Positions 57,503 to 64,000 of a DNA stretch of 64,000 nucleotides are shown here, one piece after another. Each line of letters opens with the position of its first letter. Position 1 is the first letter of the stretch. A program made the translations under genes and the position numbers. The notes beneath the pieces were generated by a model that worked only from the letters and a program-made list of their open reading frames with translations, did no database searches and was not told where the DNA came from. Source of the DNA: Artocarpus heterophyllus (lineage: Eukaryota > Streptophyta > Magnoliopsida > Rosales > Moraceae); assembly GCA_025403435.1 (NCBI GenBank), contig CM046353.1:13750836-13814835 (forward strand). The letters run 5' to 3'.

Positions 57503-60500
57503 GCGTTTGAGATTATTTTAAACTTGCGGCTTAATATTCATTACCCTTAGTGAGTATTAGGTGATATTTTGTCTTCAACGCAAGTAGTTATAGCTTAATA
57601 CAAATATTTTTTAGCACATATGAGCATTTTTAACTTCCCTTTGGAATTTTTCTTTTTTACTGAAGTTGTTAAGAGTTTTATACTATTCATGGTTAAAACT
57701 GATAAGTTAAAACTGAAGTTTTAAACATCCTCATGTATAAAAATAACTACGATTGGTTGCCCGTTCCTACACTTTTTTGGTCAAAAACTCACATGCACGG
57801 AAAAACATTCAACTTAAAATGTCCAATTCATGCGTGTTCTGTATGTGTGGGATAAAAAAATAATTTTCCTTTTCAAGTTAATTTTGTCAAGTCTATTTTC
57901 CATTGTCAATTGCGAGAGAAAATATGCCTAAAACTTCTTTTAATAATTTTGTTTGAAGCAAAAATCCCCTCATAATTGAGATATTCAAAGAGCTTTGTAA
58001 CTGAAGATATAGACAATGTAAGAGCAACACAACATTCATACAAGTACACTTTTAAATTTTATCTATTATGTTTACTTATTAAAACATTAGATGTTTTGTA
58101 CAAATAAAAATTGGTCGTAGAAAAATGGAATTTTGCTCGTAATTAAAACTCTATTTACAATAGGGTTGCTTTTAAAAAAAAAAAAAAAAAACCAAAAACT
58201 AAGTGGTACCAAGGCGACTCAGCCGAGACCAACTATGGTCTTCCTCCTATCGTCATCATCTCTATCTATTCTCTCAAGTTTTCTTCCAAAGACGAATATA
58301 TTTTCGATTTTAATTATATGTTTTAAGTAAAATCATTAATTTTATTATGATTGCAAGTATAATCTAATGACATTTTCATATCTAGCTCTACCACAAAATA
58401 TAGAGTTCGAATCTCTTCTCCAAATTAAATAAAAAATCATTAGCTTCGTTATTCCAGGAGTTTGATTTTTGGTAATGGTATTTGGTTTAGAACAAATTAA
58501 ATATATGGTTTTTTTTCTTTTTTTTTTTTTAAATTTGTGTCTGTATTTCCTGTGTGTAGCTTAAAGAAAATGGAGGAAATTTTAGATTTTATTTTGCCAG
58601 TGATGAATTTTTAGAATTTCAATGTGGAAGATGTGGACCTCAGTGAGTTTATTGCTTTTGCATGAAAACAATCTCAAAATTGGCTGGATCAACTAATTAA
58701 TTTTGGTGGGTGATTGAGGATATATAAGAGTTACGTAATCATTTCTTTTAAAGTTGTTATCGGTCCGTCAATTCTTTTAAACATCACCCAAAGATCAAAT
58801 TTGAAAATCCATCTCAAAGACGGCTTGTTTAGACCCTTACTTAAAGAAGTTCCTTACGAATCTGTAAGCGTAGCCAATGAATGGACGTTGTTGGGCATTT
58901 CTTAAAGGCCAAAACTATGTAGGCCGTCTCTTTAATGCATCAATTTATAAGGAGTGTGAGAAGTGAGTTGGAATTAAAACTTAGAATTGAAATTACTGTA
59001 ATCTATAAGAGCTTTACACTATTTGAATTGAAATTGATGAATTGAAACTGAGGTAGTCAAACACCATATTAATTATTCCTCCATCCCTATTCGGTTGGCT
59101 TCGGTTTTCAATTTTTACAAAAATCGACTGGTCAGTTATAATTTACACAAGCAAGAGGCCTAATTACACAGCTTTACTTTTAAAATACAATATTTTTGGA
59201 AAAAAATAAATTAAAACTTTTCCCCTACATCAATCACAGATTATATCAACCAACTAAATATATTCCATTTGTGTTCCACTTTTATTCAACCACTAGTAAA
59301 ATGGCCGACCCCATTTTGCACACACAAAAAACCAATTTCTAACATTATAAATCAACCGGCTGAGGGGACATGCAAGGGACACGGGGCTATATCTGAACCC
59401 ATTGCTCATACTCTCTCTGCGGCTGTGATAGAAAGTCGGTGAGACTTGAGAGCAATTATTGGTTATAGCAAGGAGAGTGGAGAGTGTACGGGGGACCCTT
59501 CAACGTGGATTGTCGACTTATTGAGAGCGGCGGGCGGTGATGGTCGGTCTGTCACGCATCATAAACGTGATTCTTAAGGGATATTTGTTATCATATCCAA
59601 ATTATTGAAGAACAAGCCTAAAAAAAAAACCCAAAAAAAGGACATTATTAAAGTCATATACTCATGCTAAAGAGTGGACTATATAATATATATATATATA
59701 TATATATATTTATATGCACGTTATACGCATACATACATTATGTATATGTATGTATGTGAGTGTATATATATATGTACATCTACATTGTGAAAGTGAGAGT
59801 GGTCTATAGTTGGATTGAAACATTTATATTTAATGGGAAAGAATGAATTAATGGTACAAAGGACTCGAGCGTTTAAATAAGAGTAAATGACATGTAGAGT
59901 TTCATATATAGATATGGCGATTAATTTTTGTAGCTCTTAGCACTCACAAAAAGGGTTTGTTTATAGCAGAGACCAATTTAACATGTCATGTGATATAGAG
60001 ACTTTGAAGGAGTTTGCTCCAATAAAAATCACTAATTAAAAAAAAAAAAATCAGCCCACTTGACAGAAGAGTAGTCATGAAAATGAAGGAAACGATAGGG
60101 CTAATTCCCATGGTCAAGATTGATCTTCTTGTTTTTCTTTGATTATTTTATCAACTTAATAATCAAACAGAAGTTATTTTTATCAAGAGAGAATCTCTAC
60201 AATATACATGCATGCATACATAGACACATATAAGTATAGGTAGGTGCAATTATTAATGAGCTTTACATTAACAATGTCCACGAGCTTCTAATATTAATAA
60301 TAAAATAATAAGACAATTTATAATACGCATGTTTTGTCAATTATGGTGTTCTTAAGACGTTGTGTTTGAGGAAGTTTCTTCCACTGTTCGGTTCATTGAA
60401 ATTAAAATAATTAAACATCATCAAGTTCTACTATTTAAAAAAAAACATAACTAGAGTTCCTAATTGTTATATATGTAACAATGTTTATAATGGTCATCAA

Positions 60501-60797
60501 TTTTCCTCATATAGTTAAACATGCGCAAATTATCATGGAAGGATATCACATAGAAAGAGGGGGATTTGGTCATGTATTATTTTGTTAATTTTGCACTATA
60601 TGCTATTTTTTTTTGTCCAATTTATTGACTTTTTTGTCTTCTTAGGGGATAGTTCTTTTTCCTTTGTGGGGGGCTAGTAAGAGTTCCTTAAGAAACAAGT
60701 TTGTCTTCCAACAATCTCACACGACATTGACTCTTTCCTAGTGTTAATCATTATAGTATTGGGACTTTATCAGTGTCAAAATACTTAGGTTGATGAT
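57503..60797. other. Intergenic DNA, no gene seen
   Basis: AT-rich. Contains a fragment related to the 9248 MITE (58955-59070: CTTTACACTATTTGAATT), a more GC-rich stretch at 59340-59560 with no coding frame, and an AT dinucleotide run at about 59688-59710 followed by TATG repeats. Confidence 0.5.
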
Positions 60798-61091
60798 CAC
60801 TATAAAAAACTAGACTTTTAATCATAACAATTTTTAAGAAAACTTTTTTTTGACTAATATGTAATTAATTACAAACTTTAGTTTAATTTTTGTTGTGATT
60901 AAAACTTTTAGCCATAGAGTTTTTAAGCACGACATGTTTCCGTGACTAAAAACCCCGTGACAAAATGTTTATCACAATAAAAAATTGAACTAAAGTTTGT
61001 GACTAAATATACAATAATTATAATAGATATTGTGACTAAAAATTTTGGTAAGAGCTGCTTTGATTAAAAGTTTAGTTTTTTTTTTAAGTAG
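60798..61091. mobile_element. MITE, family shared with 57229-57502
   Basis: Left end CACTATAAAAAACTAGACTT; the right end in reverse complement CTACTTAAAAAAAAAACTAA then ACTTTTAATCA. The interior carries the inverted pair TTTAGTTTAATTTTTGTTGTG and its near-complement around 60879-61005. About 290 bp, non-coding. Confidence 0.6.
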
Positions 61092-64000
61092 ACTTGTATT
61101 AATCTTTTCTAGAAAAGGAAAGAAGAATGTATTGGTTAAGGACCAGGTAATCATGTTAGTGTCGTGGGGCGGTTAGAATACAAATAATTATTCCCTTATG
61201 TTCAAAAAAAAAAAAACTTAATTTCATTTTTTCGCATTTTTAAAGTAATTTTAAGCATTTCTTAAAAAAAAAAAAAATCACCCTTTACGATGATGCGTCG
61301 CATGCATGAAGAAAAATTTCTCCTAATCCACATTGTTATTAGTTTTAAGTAAATAAGATTGTGATTATAATAGGAATATTACAAGAGACAGTCAATGGAT
61401 TAACTCGTTGATATTTTGGTATAATTGTATGTATCTATATGTGCATATATACGAGGATGTTAGGGCTCAAATTGCTTTGCAGCCTCACAGAGTTAACTAA
61501 AAAGTATTAGCTGTTTTTGACTTGGCGTGAGAATATTCCACGTAAGCTTCTCAAATCAAGACAACAGGAATTGATACGATAATATTGTAAGAGTTGTATA
61601 ATATAAATTTACACATTTGTATGTCTCTAAGTACAAAAACTAAAAACCAAAAGTGACCACGCGATCTAATTACTTTGGCATTATTATAATCATTTTGAAT
61701 TGTCGTCGCCACAATAGTAATTTGCTTCTTTAGAATAATCCAAGTTGCATGCATATGTGTGTGTGTATATATAATATATAATATATATATATATATATAT
61801 ATTGTATATGTGCCCTAACTTGTGACTTTTTGGGCAATATATAATCATAATGCAACATAAGCACATGTGTGGGACACATGGAAAAAAAGGGGAGTTTTTG
61901 AATTAAAAACTTGGGTTCTATACATCGAAGTGTAAGCTGACTCAACTAATAAAACAATTCTATTAAACAAAATAATAAATAAATTACTCAAATGTACTGC
62001 ACGATAAGGTATGGATGAAATATGAATTTATTGACCTTCACAAAAGTTGCAGATAACTAAGATAACTAATAAAAAGATCTATGCTTTCTCTAATTAGTAA
62101 TCTATGAATTAAAGTATGTATATAGTTATTTATAATTATAAATGCCGTTACCTTTTTCGTTTTTAGATTAACTTTCTACATAGTATTAAGGAGCTAAATA
62201 GGGTAGAAGTATCCAACAGTCCATTTTCAATTACTAAATGATGGTTAATTGATCTGAACCCTTTTTTAAAAGAAAAACCCCACAACAAAACTTTTAAAAT
62301 ATCCATTTGGTGTAACCTATATATGTTCTTGTTTTGTGACTGAATTAAAAAATGGATTACATAATACATCTTAAAATAAAATTGTACCATGGTTCTGTTT
62401 CCTTAAAAAAAAGGCGTGTGTCAACATTTGAAAACGATCACTACTTGTTTACCTAAGAATTAAAACTAAAAAATAAAAATAACTTGTCTAAGACGTCGTA
62501 GTACATAAACATAAATGGAAATAGCCTCTTAGAATTAGGCTCAGAGATGGGCATGACTAAAGTAGGTGAGGTCCAAAATTATTTTTGTGCGGGGTCTGGT
62601 GTCTCTTGACCCCCAAGAACATCATGCAATAACTTCTTTGGTGTAATTTGGCCAAAGTATTGCCTACAAGTTATTTCATTGAAAAAGATGTAACTACAAA
62701 ATGCATTTACTATCTCCGTAACAATCTGTTGGACGGTTACACAATGAAGTGGACATCTATCTAGAATTTTAATTTATGACACATTTCAAGGGAAAATATA
62801 TTTTATACTTTAACGTGACCTATAAATATGTTATTGGGAAAAAAAAGAAGAAGGAAAAAGTTCTATCTAAATGGTACTCTTCTTCACTTAAAAGACATAC
62901 TTGAAGTTGTTACCGTAGTTAGTAGACAAAGATTTTGACAAGTGGACTTAAGAGTTTACGTTACTCATGGTGACAATTATCATGACCGTCTCCATGTACT
63001 TTTGGGTTTACATGATGTATATAGTCCGGAACATTGTACATATTCATGTTCAAATTATACGAGGATATTTGACGAATGCAACTTGTTTACCCAATAGATG
63101 GTACAAAATGACAAGGATGGACATCACGCCAGAGCTCGTTACCTCTTGTCCAATAGCAAAATGATATGTGTTACAAATTGGGACCCACTAAGCCAGAGTT
63201 TAACCTTCTGAAGACAAAAAAAAAAAAAAAAAAAAAAAAAAAGCCACCACCACGACAACTTAAACCACCACTTAAGCCACGTTTTGCTAGAAAATAATAT
63301 TTAATTTTCCTCCCCCTAAAACCACTAAAAACTAGCATCTCCAATGTCACTATGGAAGCCAAAATAAGCATGGCGCAGGGCAAGTTACGTACCTTTCTTC
63401 ATCCCAACCAATAAAAAGCTGCCACGTCTGTGAAATGTACAGTGACAGGTCAGTAATTCCGGGTGTTTGCATGAATAAATAATTAATAGTTATTAAAAAA
63501 ACAAAAGAAAATAATGGAAATGCGCTCGTGGGTAGGTCTTGGAGAATTCTGCAATGATCAAAGTAGTTCTCAACTCTTCTCTTCTCTGGTCACATTTGCC
63601 ATCTTTTCCTCTCATTGTCCGTTGGGTTTTTCTATTTTGGTTCCTTATCTTGTTCGCTGGATTTGTTTCGAACACGTGTTTTGGACCACCCGTATACTCG
63701 TGGGTTTCTCTACTTCAATTTAACCAAGTAATACTGTTAATTAACAGGGTTAATTTAGAAATGATCTTGACTTTTATTAAATAGTCAATATCACTTTAGT
63801 CTATGGCTTATGAAGCGTCCCATACTTTAATTCTCAATTAATTAGTTTGTTTCATTTTAGTTCACTTTATCAATCGGGTGTTAAAAATAGAACAAAATAT
63901 GAATAATATTCGATTGAAATAGTATTATTTTACATTTTTGTATTAGCTGTTAATAAAATATTATTTTTTTTGTTAACAGCGTATGTATATTTTATTTTTG
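61092..64000. other. Intergenic DNA to the end of the window
   Basis: AT-rich. (TG)n/(AT)n microsatellite at 61755-61802, A runs near 61206-61217 and 63218-63242. Around 63390-63450 there are CCAAT-type and ACGT-core words (CCAACCAAT, GCCACGTC) that could belong to a promoter of a gene beyond the window, but nothing decides it. No coding region supported. Confidence 0.5.
61755..61802. repeat. TG/TA microsatellite
   Basis: TGTGTGTGTGTATATATAATATATAATATATATATAT-type dinucleotide run (shortened here). A second AT run lies at about 59688-59710, and CT runs lie at 1858-1875 and 53228-53250. Confidence 0.85.

Noticed and set aside
58360..58430. tRNA or SINE box-B-like word (GAGTTCGAATCTC)
   Set aside because: No cloverleaf can be formed and box A is poor; a degraded SINE is possible but unsupported.
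59340..59560. Possible exon in a GC-richer stretch
   Set aside because: No open frame of useful length or splice-site-bounded coding segment; could be a promoter or old repeat.
63510..63790. Two overlapping plus-strand open frames near the window end
   Set aside because: Hydrophobic translations from T/C-rich DNA, no domain and no consistent splice structure.

Overview
The window is AT-rich nuclear DNA of a flowering plant. It holds two intron-containing plant genes (a CASP-like membrane protein of the CASPL5 group and the mRNA-decapping enzyme DCP2) separated by about 43 kb of nested plant retrotransposons. No bacterial-type operons, CRISPR arrays, rRNA or credible tRNA genes were seen. I cannot name the species.

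Layout. 1-1400: AT-rich upstream DNA with a probable MITE. 1403-4299: CASPL5-type gene, + strand, three exons, 183 aa. 4865-5112: degenerate tandem array of short dyads. 5419-35152: a nested tower. Its base is an old minus-strand Ty3/gypsy element of the CRM (centromeric chromovirus) type, with LTRs 5419-6247 and 34255-35152 and 5-bp target duplication AAAAC. It was split by two insertions of one Ty1/copia family. The first is a solo LTR (7781-14512), itself broken by about 4.5 kb that includes a non-autonomous CACTA transposon (9470-11864, TSD ATG). The second is a full-length plus-strand copia element (16555-32043, LTRs about 2.0 kb, TSD CGCCA). Inside that copia gag gene sits the youngest arrival, a nearly intact plus-strand CRM element (21035-26841, 326-bp LTRs, TSD CAAGG). 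Its gag-pol frame is interrupted by a single TGA and runs on into its own 3' LTR. 35153-38232: intergenic DNA with MITE-like repeats. 38233-48186: a second tower, an old element with 330-bp LTRs (TSD ATTAG) carrying a minus-strand copy of the same copia family (38720-47744) that has lost the outer part of its 5' LTR. 48822-53546: DCP2, + strand, eight exons, 321 aa. 53547-64000: AT-rich intergenic DNA with two related MITEs and microsatellites, and no gene I can support.

How it fits together. LTR differences counted by eye agree with the nesting order: about 13% in a sampled part of the minus CRM, about 4% in the first 400 bp of the full-length copia, about 3% in the plus CRM. The two host genes look intact and bracket the retrotransposon block. 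CRM elements usually accumulate at or near centromeres, so two of them here hint at a pericentromeric position (inference).

The most unusual material is in the long untranslated leader of the copia family. One set of hairpins there exposes the self-complementary hexamer CCTAGG. A separate GC-rich array has about ten TCGGC-NN-GCCGA dyads. Both sets are shared by the two copies that retain internal sequence. I did not find a convincing wholly new multi-gene system.
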